From assembly GCA_036873135.1 (NCBI GenBank), contig JAPTYO010000001.1:49959774-50023773 (forward strand): a stretch of DNA of 64,000 bases, in the 5' to 3' direction. This document shows, piece by piece, positions 11,632-22,203 of this stretch. The DNA comes from Clarkia xantiana subsp. parviflora (lineage: Eukaryota; Streptophyta; Magnoliopsida; Myrtales; Onagraceae). Positions within the stretch are counted from its first letter, which is position 1, and every line of letters begins with the position of its first letter. Below the pieces are notes generated by a model. That model was not told the origin of the DNA. It made no database searches and worked only from the letters and a program-made list of their open reading frames with translations. Position numbers and translations under genes: made by a program.

Positions 11632-12414
11632 TTATAATATACCTGAAGCTGTAGACCCATTTGAGGAAGAGGAAGAACATGTTGTTGACCCCAAAGACTG
11701 CCCCTTGCAGTAGCAAGTGGTTCGATTCTGCGATGAATCGTAGCCACAAACACCTCCTGATTGAGTGCACTCGTTACAAGCCGCATCATCCGCCTTAACC
11801 CGCACCTCGAATCCATCTCCGAGGCTCTGTACAAAACTATCCGATGAATTGCTTGCGATTTGCGTAACAAGAGTCTGAGAAAGCGGAACCACCACACTGC
11901 TAAAGCACCCACCAACGGATCCTACTTCAATATACCCTGTTGTGTAAGGAACCCCGTCGATACGACAACTGAATTGTCCCGGAAAAATTGAACTCAGTGA
12001 TGGACAACCGTATAGAAACGTGAAATTCGTGTATCCGGAAACTAAGTCGAATTGGTTCGGGTCAAGGGTTGTGTTGACGAAATTCGGGGAGCATAGAGAT
12101 TTGTTTGAGTAGTCTTTTCTGGAGATTTTGAGGATTTTTGTGGTTGGGTAGTATTCTAAGACATGGTATTGGACGTTCGATATTTCGATGTTGGCTACTG
12201 AGTTGTCTTCACAGGTGAGCTCGAGCTCGGGGTAGCCACATAAGCTGCCACGTGTCGTCCCGGCCCAGAAAGGGTACCCCACGTCCTTGATGGAGCCACA
12301 GGTGAACAGGTTGCTGCAGCTTGAGTATGGCTCGGCAGCGACACATTCGGGAATAATCTTGATCAAGATTAGGATCAAGGGTAGCGAAAAAAGAAGCAGA
12401 ATTTGGGGATTCAT
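11632..12414 (-). CDS. LRK10L-like ectodomain protein lacking a kinase, second copy
   Basis: Frame of 260 codons starting MNPQILLLFSLPL. It has a signal peptide (about 1-27, ending CVAA), a GUB_WAK-type domain with CGSIKDVGYPFWAG, a LELTCED segment and a WAK-associated Cys cluster (AACNECTQSGGVCGYD, TTCYCKG) followed by a Ser-rich stretch. A donor GTATAT follows 11643 in phase 1, the same place and phase as in the kinase gene; without splicing the frame ends three codons later. No kinase is visible before the next gene. It is more similar in its QSGGxCG motif to the copy at 8836-9741 than to the kinase gene, suggesting that these two share a later duplication. The likely product is a secreted or membrane-tethered wall-binding protein. 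Confidence 0.75.
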   Translation of the reverse strand: MNPQILLLFSLPLILILIKIIPECVAAEPYSSCSNLFTCGSIKDVGYPFWAGTTRGSLCGYPELELTCEDNSVANIEISNVQYHVLEYYPTTKILKISRKDYSNKSLCSPNFVNTTLDPNQFDLVSGYTNFTFLYGCPSLSSIFPGQFSCRIDGVPYTTGYIEVGSVGGCFSSVVVPLSQTLVTQIASNSSDSFVQSLGDGFEVRVKADDAACNECTQSGGVCGYDSSQNRTTCYCKGQSLGSTTCSSSSSNGSTASGIL

Positions 12415-12419
12415 TTCAA

Positions 12420-13498
12420 GAATTTGAGGGTGTTGTATTGATATGTAGTAGAAATATATTAGTGTGTTGAGAGGAGAAAAGTGTTGTGGAAGATCACCAA
12501 TAAGTAAACAAAGTCCATAATAGAAGCAAAAATTCTGAGTGTTGATAGCTTTGGTTCATAAAATATCATCAATATGCATCCACCCACCACCTAACTCCAA
12601 CCACTTCCTATATCTATTTTGATCCATTTTGTAGAAGTCAACTAGCATGATGGAAGGAGCTCTGATTTCCTAACCAGACAAGTCGGTTGCATGAAGAAAG
12701 GTGGTGCATCCATGATTGGTATGGAGCTAACTCTTATGTGTCATGAAAAATATGAAGGATGGGTTGATTCACTATTCTAAAAGTTCGAGCTATAAATATG
12801 ATATTTCGGAAAATGAAACATATTTTGGAGAAGTGAAAACAATATATTTATATGATATTTTTGAAAAGTAAAATAATATATTTTTGTTGCTTAAGACGTT
12901 AATTTTCACACCAAAATTAGTCGAAAAAGTGGAACTCAACCAATCTAATAGTTTGGCCACCAAACATCAACATGTTAAATTCGGAAGCAAACCTATAGTT
13001 GGGGGACTGTTAATTAGAGGTTCTTAACCCTTGTTAAATTGAATATAGAGAAAGAGAATGAAGTCAGTGTGAAAATGGTTTGGTGTTAGAAAGAAATTGT
13101 GAATGAAAAATGATAGAAGCCTTGTCAAATCTCATGATCATCACGAGAAATGGAGAATTTACACTTTTTGGTGGCCTAATCTTCTCTTTGATTAATTTCC
13201 TTTCATTGAATTGAATGCAAAGAAATATGACTCAGCTGATAAAATACGTTAGAAAACGTTGGCTACTGACAACTCCTTTTAAGGGTCTAGAAGAAACATC
13301 ATGTTACCATTGTCCTTGTCATGGCAAACAGTAGTTGTAGACAGAAACACACACACAAAGTTTGCTTTAGAGTTTATTTCCAGCGACATCATATATGTCC
13401 CTATTAGACCCCAAATTTCACCCTTACATACATTTGATTCTTTCAGGGATGAAACCTAGGGACTTTACAACCCCCACGGTACACAAACATAGCTTGGA
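12420..13498. other. intergenic stretch between LRK10L and GAT genes
   Basis: Promoter side of the minus-strand ectodomain gene and 3' side of the amidotransferase gene. No exon, repeat or RNA gene was recognised. Confidence 0.5.
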
Positions 13499-15758
13499 TC
13501 ACAAGGCAGCAAGATCCTGAAGCTTTCTCTCTAGAACATCTGAACATATCTGACCCATCATTCTGTAGAAAGACAACAGATCCGACAGCTGCTCCACCGA
13601 CATCTTCCCGATCACGCTCCTCGCAATGTGCTCCTTCTCCTCATTTATCTTCAGCCGCCGAATGTAGGACCCACCGTTCCTCACAGTCGCCCCCATTTGT
13701 ATCAATCGATTCTCTTGTTGCTGACTCAGAGCCGTGTTTGACTCGAGGAAGTCAGCACCGGCTTTGAGCTCGGATTCTCTTGACGTGGGAAACCCATTGC
13801 CGTGTGTGTAGAGGTTCTTGGCCAGCGAGAAACTCCTCACGATTATCTTCCTCTGCTTCTCCATTTCTTGATTAAGCTTAAAGGGAGCTACCACCGTGGT
13901 CGTCGAGCGGTTGAGCTTCTTCTGGTATGCCACCACTGCCTTCACAAACTCCTACACAACCCAATATGACCATTATTAGGTCAGTTTGATCAAGTAGTCA
14001 TTGATAATATCAAACTTTCACACGATATCAGAACCGGATAAAAATCCTTTTTGTCAATTTTATCAAGAAGTCATTGATAATATGAAACTTTCACACGATA
14101 TCAGAACCAGATAATGAATGTGATTTTTGTAGGAAACAAATAGATCCGGACCTGATAAGCTGCAGGGCAGCCGGGATAATCGAACTCTTCTGAATCAGGT
14201 TTTCTCATTCTTTCGGGATGGAATTGAAGTCCCATGATGAACTTGCCCTCCTCAGGGTTGTAAGCATCAGGGTCATAAAACCCTTCAATAAGGCCATCCG
14301 GTGCAAAGGCCATCGGAACAAACCTTTGAGCTAGTTTCTTCACTCCTTGGTGATGGTAACTATTCACCATGATCTCCATCTTGTCTCCTTCAAGAGAATC
14401 CTTAAACCATTTATATAATGGAGTTTCTTCAACAACCCGAACCACATGTCTGTGTCCGTCGTAGTTGTCATAATCCATATGCACCACTCTCTTCTCTTCC
14501 GGGCATTTCTTCGTCAGCTCCGTCTCCACATCTTGGTAAAGAATACCTGCAATTCCAATTCCATTTCAGTTCTTTTCTTGGAATGCAAGTAAAACAAGAC
14601 ATGAGATAAATCTTCCAATTCTAAGATGTTCATGTCAGTTGTCACCCCGCAAGCATGGTGATTCGACTCATTAACCCAACCCAACCCGAACTGTTGTACT
14701 CATTTGGATCCACAAAAATATGAATTCCTATTGGATTTTTTTTGGGTAAATAATTCCTATTGGATTTAAATAGTACCATTTCTTTCAATCTGATATGGCA
14801 CAAACTAGGTGTCACAATATAGCCATTAAAGGTACCATGTCCTGTTGTATTTAAACTACCCTTCGGTAATCGGTATACATGAAGGGTTATAATCTCCCGA
14901 TCATGGTGCTGTGTCTGCTCTGATACCATCTATAACGCAAACCCGACTAACTGACCCAACATATGCCTAACTTCGTTGTTTATCCTCATTTAGGCCCGAA
15001 AAATGATGAAATTCTATAGGAATGAGTATTGTTTATATGACATCCAAATCATTGTTTCTATATGATATCGGATTAGACAAACTGGGTGTCACAATTCATT
15101 GCAGTTAAATGTATATGAACATTATTACCTCCACATGCGACGTTCAAAACCTGTGAACCTCTGCAGATTCCCAGGAAAGGAATGTTCCTCTCAAGACAGA
15201 GCTTGGCCAACCTCAGCTCGATCGAGTCCTTTTCCTTGTCGATGGCCGTATCGCTCACATGCAGCCTCCTTATCTCTTCCAGCTCCTCCGGGGACAAGTC
15301 TGTGGACTCTGGCTCGTATAGTGAAGGGTCGATATCCTCGCCTTCGCACAGGAGCACACCGTGGATGGGCTCGAAGCTCTCCAGCAACATGTGGACCCCA
15401 CTCACCCGCGGAACAATCACCGGTACCGCCCCATATCCGACTATAAGATCGAGATGGTATTCTCCTGTATATACATTATAACAAACAATAAAACACCATG
15501 AATAAATGATCATGAAACGCAAAATTATATAACAAGCTTAATTTCATGGTTGATGGGATCAAATCAAGGAGAAATGACTCCAAGTGCAGATTTTGAAATA
15601 AAACCAACCACGAGAGATTGTTAAAGCATATGTTTATATGGATTCGACGAGAGAAAAAGAATATTCATACCGACAAAATCAACGAACTTGTTCTTGCGAA
15701 CGCTACGTCGAGAGACAATCAAGACACGAGGGAGGACAACGGAGAGATCAGAGGTCAT
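13499..15758 (-). CDS. GAT1_2.1: class I glutamine amidotransferase, GAT1_2.1 type
   Basis: Exons 15758-15671, 15464-15129, 14546-14152 and 13951-13499, all GT-AG, encode 423 residues. The catalytic domain covers about 5-270. The nucleophile is Cys130 in GICRGSQ (G-x-C-x-G elbow) and the other triad members are His251 and Glu253 in [17 protein letters not shown] and NSYHHQGVK are typical of the peptidase C26 / gamma-glutamyl-hydrolase-like branch. The C-terminal 150 residues form a plant-specific extension with a helical [17 protein letters not shown] segment. Arabidopsis GAT1_2.1 (At1g15040) is a nitrogen-responsive glutaminase-like protein; the same role here is inferred. The second intron carries a TRIM element. 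A damaged tandem copy lies at 22.2-24.0 kb on the same strand. The ATG was chosen because it precedes a short exon ending in phase 1 with the beta strand [10 protein letters not shown]. Confidence 0.93.
14649..15093 (-). mobile_element. TRIM-like LTR element inside GAT intron 2
   Basis: Two diverged, direct LTR-like blocks at about 14649-14816 and 14929-15093 share ACTAAC/CATTAAC-CCAAC words, a CATTT-GG-CC-AAAAAT segment and a GATAT...AAACT(A/G)GGTGTCACA end. On the minus strand the block at 14929-15093 is followed directly by TGGTATCAGAGC (14917-14928), the primer-binding site for initiator Met-tRNA. Total length is under 450 bp with no coding capacity, as in terminal-repeat retrotransposons in miniature. 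Outer ends are approximate and I found no clean target duplication. Confidence 0.65.
14723..14767 (-). repeat. tail-like micro-insertion with 16-bp direct repeats
   Basis: AATTCCTATTGGATTT at 14723-14738 is repeated exactly at 14752-14767. The 13 bp between read TTTTTGGGTAAAT, which on the minus strand is ATTTACCC plus an A run. It lies inside the TRIM-like LTR, so it is younger than that element. Confidence 0.75.
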
Positions 15759-15851
15759 GGCGTATATAAAAATCTTGATGAAGCGGCGGTGAGGAAGAGA
15801 GGGATCTGTGAGGCGTGACGGTTGTGATGCAAAGCTCTTGAGGTTTCTGCA

Positions 15852-15860
15852 ATATATATA
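15852..15860 (-). promoter_or_regulatory. TATA box of the GAT gene
   Basis: TATATAT on the minus strand about 95 bp upstream of the ATG at 15758, in a fitting position for a leader of 60-70 bases. Confidence 0.4.
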
Positions 15861-16295
15861 GCGGAAGGGGAAGTGGTGCAATATGTTATAGGAGGTTAAA
15901 TAATTGGATATTAGATAGAATTTATTGTTAGATGCTGAGTAATTAATTAATTAAAATAATAACGATAAGTTTTAGAAATTTTGGTTAGGGAGTTGACTCT
16001 TTGAATTAGGAGAGAGAGAGAGAGAAGATTACGATTACGCCTCGCCTAGGCGCCGCGTATCGTCGCGATCGTTTCCTATTATTAAGGCAGCGGTTTCTAC
16101 TTGTTCTCGTTAACAATTAATTAATTATTACTACATGTAATTTTTCAAGGGATTAATACCAAATAGCTATATGTATTTTTCACAAAAGTGTAAATAATTA
16201 ATTAAAGTTTTCTTTAACAATAGTTATTCGAAGTTTCAAAAACTAATAATTAGATAATTCCATTATTTTTTAATTAAAAACTAGTATCATTATTC

Positions 16296-16347
16296 ATGTG
16301 AGAATTATATTTTTTTTTTTTTTTTGGCCAAGATGTGAGAATTATAT
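16296..16347 (-). repeat. tail-like micro-insertion with 15-bp direct repeats
   Basis: ATGTGAGAATTATAT at 16296-16310 is repeated exactly at 16333-16347. The 22 bp between are a T run plus GGCCAAG; on the minus strand CTTGGCC plus A run. Confidence 0.8.
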
Positions 16348-16559
16348 GATCAATGAAATTGACACTAATATATTTTTGTGACTAAAATACTTCTTTTTAA
16401 TACACGCTAGTATTATGTGCATATATATTACAGAAAGACTTTCGTGAGTTTTTAGCTATAAAATTAATAAAACTGCTTAATCGTTTTTTTTTCAAGTTCA
16501 ATTAACATTTATATAATTACTAAAAAAAATTAGTCATTTGCACTTTTATAAAAATTAGA

Positions 16560-16596
16560 CTTGAGGCTTTTTTTTGGGTAAACAAGCTTGAGGCTT
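16560..16596 (-). repeat. tail-like micro-insertion with 10-bp direct repeats
   Basis: CTTGAGGCTT at 16560-16569 recurs at 16587-16596. The 17 bp between are a T run plus GGGTAAACAAG; on the minus strand CTTGTTTACCC plus A run. Confidence 0.65.
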
Positions 16597-16799
16597 GAGT
16601 TATAGCACCAATTATTATGTTTTTATGATAACCTTTTTAAATAGTATATATCTTTTTTTTAGGTAAACGGAGCTTATTATATTAAGAAACAAAACTCAAT
16701 CCACGAACAAAACTAGGAAGTAGATGTGCAGGAACGTCCTGGTTAAACCAAGTCCTAGTAATATTACTCCTGCACGAATTCTTCCCACTAGCGTGTGCC

Positions 16800-16832
<33 letters not shown>

Positions 16833-16936
16833 GTATATTCACCTTATAAATATATATTATTATATTGGGAAATGGCCTTGTGAATCTTGGCCTGGACAGG
16901 TTGACCTGTTTTTGTTTTTGTTTTGGCCAGTAAATA

Positions 16937-16986
16937 AAAACTGACCTATTTGCCAAAAAAATAATAATAAATAAAACTGACCTATT
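16937..16986 (+). repeat. tail-like micro-insertion with 14-bp direct repeats
   Basis: AAAACTGACCTATT at 16937-16950 recurs at 16973-16986. The 22 bp between read TGCC, an A run, then ATAATAATAAAT. Confidence 0.75.
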
Positions 16987-17269
16987 GTGGTCGTGGTGTC
17001 ATTTAATTTAAAGCAACTTCATTTATCATTTTTGTCGAGTATTAAATGAAAGTTAATTAGGTGTTGTGGAAATAATGACAGATAGACCTTAGTTGGATGT
17101 GATGTGGAGGCTCGATCAACATATTTTCGATCATTGGTTTGGTTCTCTCTAGTCTAATTACATGTGTTTGGTGTGTCATTAATTATTATATATCATCATT
17201 TCACTTTTCGATTAATTTACACAATCAATTCCATCCACAGCCACAATGCACAATGAAAATAAATCCACG

Positions 17270-17292
17270 TGGGCTCGAAGCTCTCGAGCAAC
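17270..17292 (-). pseudogene. 23-bp fragment matching GAT exon 2
   Basis: This stretch matches 15366-15388 of the GAT gene at 22 of 23 positions and in the same orientation; on the minus strand it would read LLESFEP. Flanking bases do not match. It may be a last trace of a further GAT copy in the tandem block, or a short filler copied from the gene. Confidence 0.35.
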
Positions 17293-17387
17293 TGTGCATT
17301 TACGATTATGAAAGACCAAATGAGTACTGCGAAACAAAGACCCATCAAAGCTCTACAAGGTGAAAAGTTACAAGTCATACTTACAAG

Positions 17388-17847
17388 TAGGGATGGCAAC
17401 GGGTCACGGGTACCCGCCGACCCGCGGGTACCCGACCCGATTACCCGATGACCCGCGAGGCGGGTTCGGGTTTAGGTTCACGGCGACCCGCCGATCCGAC
17501 CCGACCCGAGCTTTCATTTTATATATATATATTTAATATATGTATATTACATAAAACTATACGGGTAATATAACACATAGTCAAAATAACAATTATTCTA
17601 ATGAATTAGGTGATTTATATTTAGATTATGAATTAATTTAATAATTTATGATTTAAATTTGGAGTTGAATTTGGATACGGTAACATAGAATTTAGAATTT
17701 AAGATTTAAAATGATAAATTATACCTCACACGGGTCGACGCTACCCGACCCGAAAGTGCATGGAACGGGTCCGGGTCGACCATATTGACCCGCGGGGCGG
17801 GTCCGGATCTGGCGATAACCGCCCCGACCCGCCCATTGACATCCCTA
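17388..17847. mobile_element. hAT-type MITE, GGGTCGGGT-rich family
   Basis: Ends TAGGGATGGCAA and, inverted, TTGACATCCCTA form short terminal inverted repeats. They are flanked by near-identical 8-bp direct repeats, CTTACAAG at 17380-17387 and CCTACAAG at 17848-17855, as for hAT elements. Subterminal regions are dense in GGGTCGGGT/ACCCGACCC words; the core is AT-rich and non-coding. Length is 460 bp. A relative lies at 21266. Confidence 0.8.
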
Positions 17848-17855
17848 CCTACAAG

Positions 17856-20800
17856 GAATAATATTTCTATCTGCGATTTGGCATGCATACTTCTATAAGT
17901 CTATAAAGAAATATAATTCTACTTAATTTCACTAAATTAACTTACATAATGATATGTGTCGAAACTGATGATTTTGAACTTTTAAACCAATATCAATGTT
18001 GAAACCACATCATCTTTCAAATCATTAAATTATATTTATAATTTTAACATCTAACAAAACTATTTATTTTATTTAATTTACTTTGATATTATTTACTAGC
18101 AACATCATAATCAAATCGTCAAAACATTTTCTACAATACCCTAATTTACAAACAATTTTTTATGTGAAATTAGAGATAAAATCTTATAAATGAGTACATA
18201 TGATATCATATATTTTTAATTTACGTACATTATTGTAACAATGATTAACAATTAAATGAATATGTTATTTAATATATTAAGTTAAAAAATTAAATTTATA
18301 TATTAATGATATTATAACATAAATCGAATTTCACATATATGGCGGATCAATAAATACTTATATGTTAAGATCAATAATAAAATTCCGCGGAATACCACGA
18401 TCTAATATATGAATTATTGCTTCAATAATTAATCCGTTTGGTAAACATTTTTAAAATGAGGTATTTATTTATATTATCCATTCTAATCATGATATGTATA
18501 TATCCAATATTATCTATACTAAGCATATCCGTTAAGCATCTACCCTACGTCCATACAGCCATATTAAGACCAAATTAGTAAATGTATGCAGTCCATATTT
18601 CGTTGAACATCATGTTACACACCCGCCATCTTGCACAGTAGTAATAAATCACGAGACTTTAAGTAAAGTTTGTATTATCTTATCCCCACATTCACATTGT
18701 CTTCAATAAACAGCGTGATGGTGGGATAAATGCGCATAAATTGAAAGCAATACGAAACCGAACGCGGGATTGAGAAAAAATCTCGATTTTCTGATATCAA
18801 TAACTGAATGTAAAATTCGGTCAACAATGTCTTAAATAGAAAACCCTAATCTATGAAATAACCGAAAATAACGAACAAATCTCGAATAAATTGAAAACTG
18901 CAAAAATGACTCGAAATAACATAAAACGCAATTTTGAGGCCTCAGATGATGGAATTTGGCAAAAAAACAGCGTATTTCACAGCATAGCTGTGAGTTTGAA
19001 TTGTAAACCCGTTTCCGTCCGAAAAACACTATTTACGCGCCAAAATCCGAATATCCGCCCGAAAAAACACTATTCACATCAAAAAAAATTCGAACTCTAA
19101 TCGGTTCTGCTGTATATTAAGTATCCATTTACTATAGTTATGTCACTGTCGTATAATATAATTCTAATTTAATTAATTAATTAGCGTCGCCATTTATCAT
19201 GTGCTTTGGATTTGTTCTTGCCTATGTGGAAAGTGGATATGTCTACATGACACATGTTAATTGAGTCTCTCCGAGGCGTTGGTTCCACGTGGAATTAGCT
19301 AGGGGTGTTGGTTCCTGACTCACTTGAAGATTATATATGTGCAAATGACACGTTTTTATATACTCTAGTCTAATTAAGGTTGCAATCAAGGTCAAGGCTT
19401 AGCTTAGTCATGTGAAGAGGTGGAATATGAGTGGGGTTTGTTGAATTGTGATTGAGGAAAATATATGTAAATGATTGATCAACACCTCTCTTAATTGGTT
19501 TTATACAACTGTGTATAAGCAGTAAAGATACTTACTCTTTATTAACCCGTTTAATTTGATTTTGCTAGATAAAAAATTTAATATATTATTAAAGATTCAT
19601 TTTAATTGACGGCGTTGAGTTTGTGCTCCCTTTAATTAACTCTACGCACCACACTTTTTCAAGTCGGACTGAATCTGACATCAAATTGATTTTATTAAGT
19701 TGTTTTCAAGTTCAAGCTGCTAACCTTATCGGTCCAACCCTACCTGACTTAGAAGTACCACTCTTTCTTATTAAGTCACATAAAAACTTATTTCTATTCT
19801 ACGTGGTACAATTTAGCAATGTTACAATCTACCCCATAATATATGCGACGTCATCGTGGTATAGTTCATAATCTTTCACCCGGTAGGTGATTGGAGGGGT
19901 TTGATACTATTTAATTACTCTTCAGATACCCAATTATATCTTTCTACGGTCCTGATTACAGAGTCCTAGGTCAGCTCTGGTAACTACGCCTCCTAAGTCT
20001 GAGCGGTCTCCACTAACCCAACCTACTGAATTTGTTGTTCTCACTTAGACCTAAAAAATAAAAAATTTATATTAAACGTGTGTAGTACCACTCTTATTTA
20101 TTAAGACATCTAAACATTTATTTCTAGGGTCCCTTATTTCTATTTCATGTGTTACAATTTAGCTAGAGGCGTTACAATATATGTAATGTAAATGGAACCC
20201 TACTGGTATAATAATTGCTCTGTTAACCGATGAGTTGGTTTCGCTAATGGGAAATTTAATAGAATTGGAATCCGAATTGGATTTCTCATAACCGTCGTTT
20301 TAAAAAAAAATAATAAATAATTAAACTCTAGGAGATCAATCATATCAGTCATTAAAATGCATGGACCATCTTTGTTATAAAAAGAATCAACAGCTTATTT
20401 GTTTATGGGCAGTGCTAAAAACTGAGAAATATTTATGGGCAGTGCTAAAAACTGAGAAATAGTCCAGTTTTAATTTGCTAAACAATGCAATTGTGCTAAC
20501 TACAAGGGGGCACAGATTGATGTAAAAATAGCAACATTATCGTATAATTATATGGTAGGTAACTGCTTCAGTTGAGCCTTCACGAGTTCATAGCGTTGGG
20601 CATTTATGGCGCTGATAGTTACTAGGAACCATGTTGAAGCTGACACGGCAGTCCACGTAATCCCGACAATATCCTAGGTTTGCCCGGCCTTTGACGGTCC
20701 AGAAAGGTCGTATATATCATCTCCTCACCGATTGATTCGTCATTACCGAAAACAATATTAAATGTATTGTCGGTCTAAATTTTATTCTAAAATAATAATA

Positions 20801-20930
20801 CCAACTGTTGGTCTGCCTGGTTTGTATACGAACTAACCAAACCAATGGGTCATCTAAGCTTTCTACAAAATTGGGCCTCATGAGTGAGTTATTTAAGATC
20901 GGATCAGTTAATTCTCTAATTTGAGTTTAA
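17856..20930. other. intergenic stretch with repeat debris
   Basis: No gene recognised. The part near 18720-19100 contains several ORF-free words repeated nearby (AAAACACTATT) and looks like transposon remains. A segment at about 20010-20060 (ACTAACCCAACC...CTTAGACC-AAAAAAT) resembles the LTR of the TRIM in GAT intron 2. A perfect 30-bp tandem duplication lies at 20402-20461. Confidence 0.4.
20402..20461. repeat. perfect 30-bp tandem duplication
   Basis: The unit beginning TTTATGGGCAGTGCTAAAAA occurs at 20402-20431 and again, unchanged, at 20432-20461. Identity of the two copies suggests a recent event. Confidence 0.85.
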
Positions 20931-20934
20931 ATAT

Positions 20935-21180
20935 ACTCAACTCGAACCTGTTTGCAAGTCGAGCTTAGTTGAGCTTACAAAAATCAAGTGTTGATCGAGC
21001 TCAACTCGAGCTAGGTTAAGCGAACTTCGAGTAGAGTTCGTGCCTACAATTTTTGTTCGAACTTTACTATTTGAGCTTAATCGAGTTAAGATCGAGCCGT
21101 CGAGCAAGTTTTAAGTCGAGTTCAAGCATGAAATTCCAGGCTCGAAAGAGCTCAATCTCGAGCTCAGCTTATCTGAGCCT
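20935..21180. repeat. TCGAGCT-rich repeat fragment
   Basis: Many close copies of the word TCGAGCT and its complement AGCTCGA lie in both orientations over 250 bp. This composition is usual in the subterminal parts of plant hAT-type MITEs. Clear ends and a target duplication were not found. Confidence 0.4.
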
Positions 21181-21265
21181 AGTCAAGTACGACCAGCCAA
21201 ATATTTGACTCTGACTTACACCCTAGTGCCTCAACCCTACCCAAACCAGTTTTACGAGGACTTAT

Positions 21266-21690
21266 TAGGGGTGGCAACGGGTCACGGTACCCGCGGGCCC
21301 CGCCCCGTTTTTTGCCCCGTCGACCCGCGATCCGTGATCCGTGGGACGGGTACGGTTTTGGGGTCGACCCGCCCCGTCGCCCCGCCCCGCACATGTATCA
21401 TCTGTATATATATTACATGTATATTATATAATCCTATATAGAAAATATACTACATTGTAAAAATAATAAGAATTCTAATGAGTTTGGTGACTTGTATATT
21501 AATTTGGATTCAAATTTATAATTTATGATTCGAATTTTAAGCGAATTTGAATATATAAATATATAATTTAGAATTGTTGTTAATAAAGTATATGCTACTA
21601 GTAGGCGACCCGCGGGTCGAACCGCCCTGCCCCGCGATATGTATGAGGCGGGTACGGGTCGACCATCCCGTACCCGCCGACTTATATTAT
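21266..21690. mobile_element. hAT-type MITE, second copy of the GGGTCGGGT-rich family
   Basis: Starts with TAGGGGTGGCAACGGGTCAC, the same end as the element at 17388, and has the same plan: GC-rich subterminal ACCCGC/CCCCG words, AT-rich core with TACATGTATATTATAT, then CGACCCGCGGGTCG and GACGGG words. The expected inverted end (CATCCCTA) is missing after CCCGCCGAC near 21680, so the right side appears truncated or diverged. Confidence 0.65.
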
Positions 21691-21699
21691 GTTGTGTCA

Positions 21700-22203
21700 T
21701 GTTATGTAGGTGTTAAACAAATGCGGCTATCCATATACTCGAATTAATCAAGCGGATGAACCGTGTTGCAGTTATGGGTCCCATAATGGACGCAACACGG
21801 TTTATGGCGCAGATTTGGTAAATATGCTTAAAAAAAAGGTAAGTGTATTCAAATTTGTGCATGTCATCCGAAGTTACAATATTATGTAACGGTTAGTTGT
21901 ATTTGCATCTCTTTTCTAAACATATATGCATAAAATCTTTTATAGGGATTTGTAGGAGTCGAGGATGAATAAAACTGAATCAAACCAATATTATTACCAC
22001 GTATAAGGTTTACTCTATTAGCACAAAAAGTACTAGGAATACAAATGTTGGTTTGTGACAAAACTAGGTAAAAACATAATGAAGTGTACAGACTCTAGAT
22101 GCCATATCAATCTTTAGGACTTTACAGACAACAAGAAGGACTAAGATGACCAAACTTGGATAGCAAGGTAGCGTCTTACCGAAACAACTTGGATCACAAG
22201 GAA
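21700..22203. other. intergenic stretch 3' of the damaged GAT copy
   Basis: Nothing recognised. AACACGG words at 21760 and 21797 are in inverted orientation but too short to classify. Confidence 0.4.

Larger units (their letters stand above)
15885..17379. other. AT-rich intergenic stretch
   Basis: No gene. Contains three tail-like micro-insertions listed separately, a GAGA run near 16013-16024 and a TA microsatellite near 16800-16832. A short GAT-like fragment lies at 17270-17292. Confidence 0.5.

Noticed and set aside
14642..14929. 95-codon minus-strand frame in GAT intron 2
   Set aside because: It runs through the TRIM-like LTR and primer-binding site and has no protein-like features.
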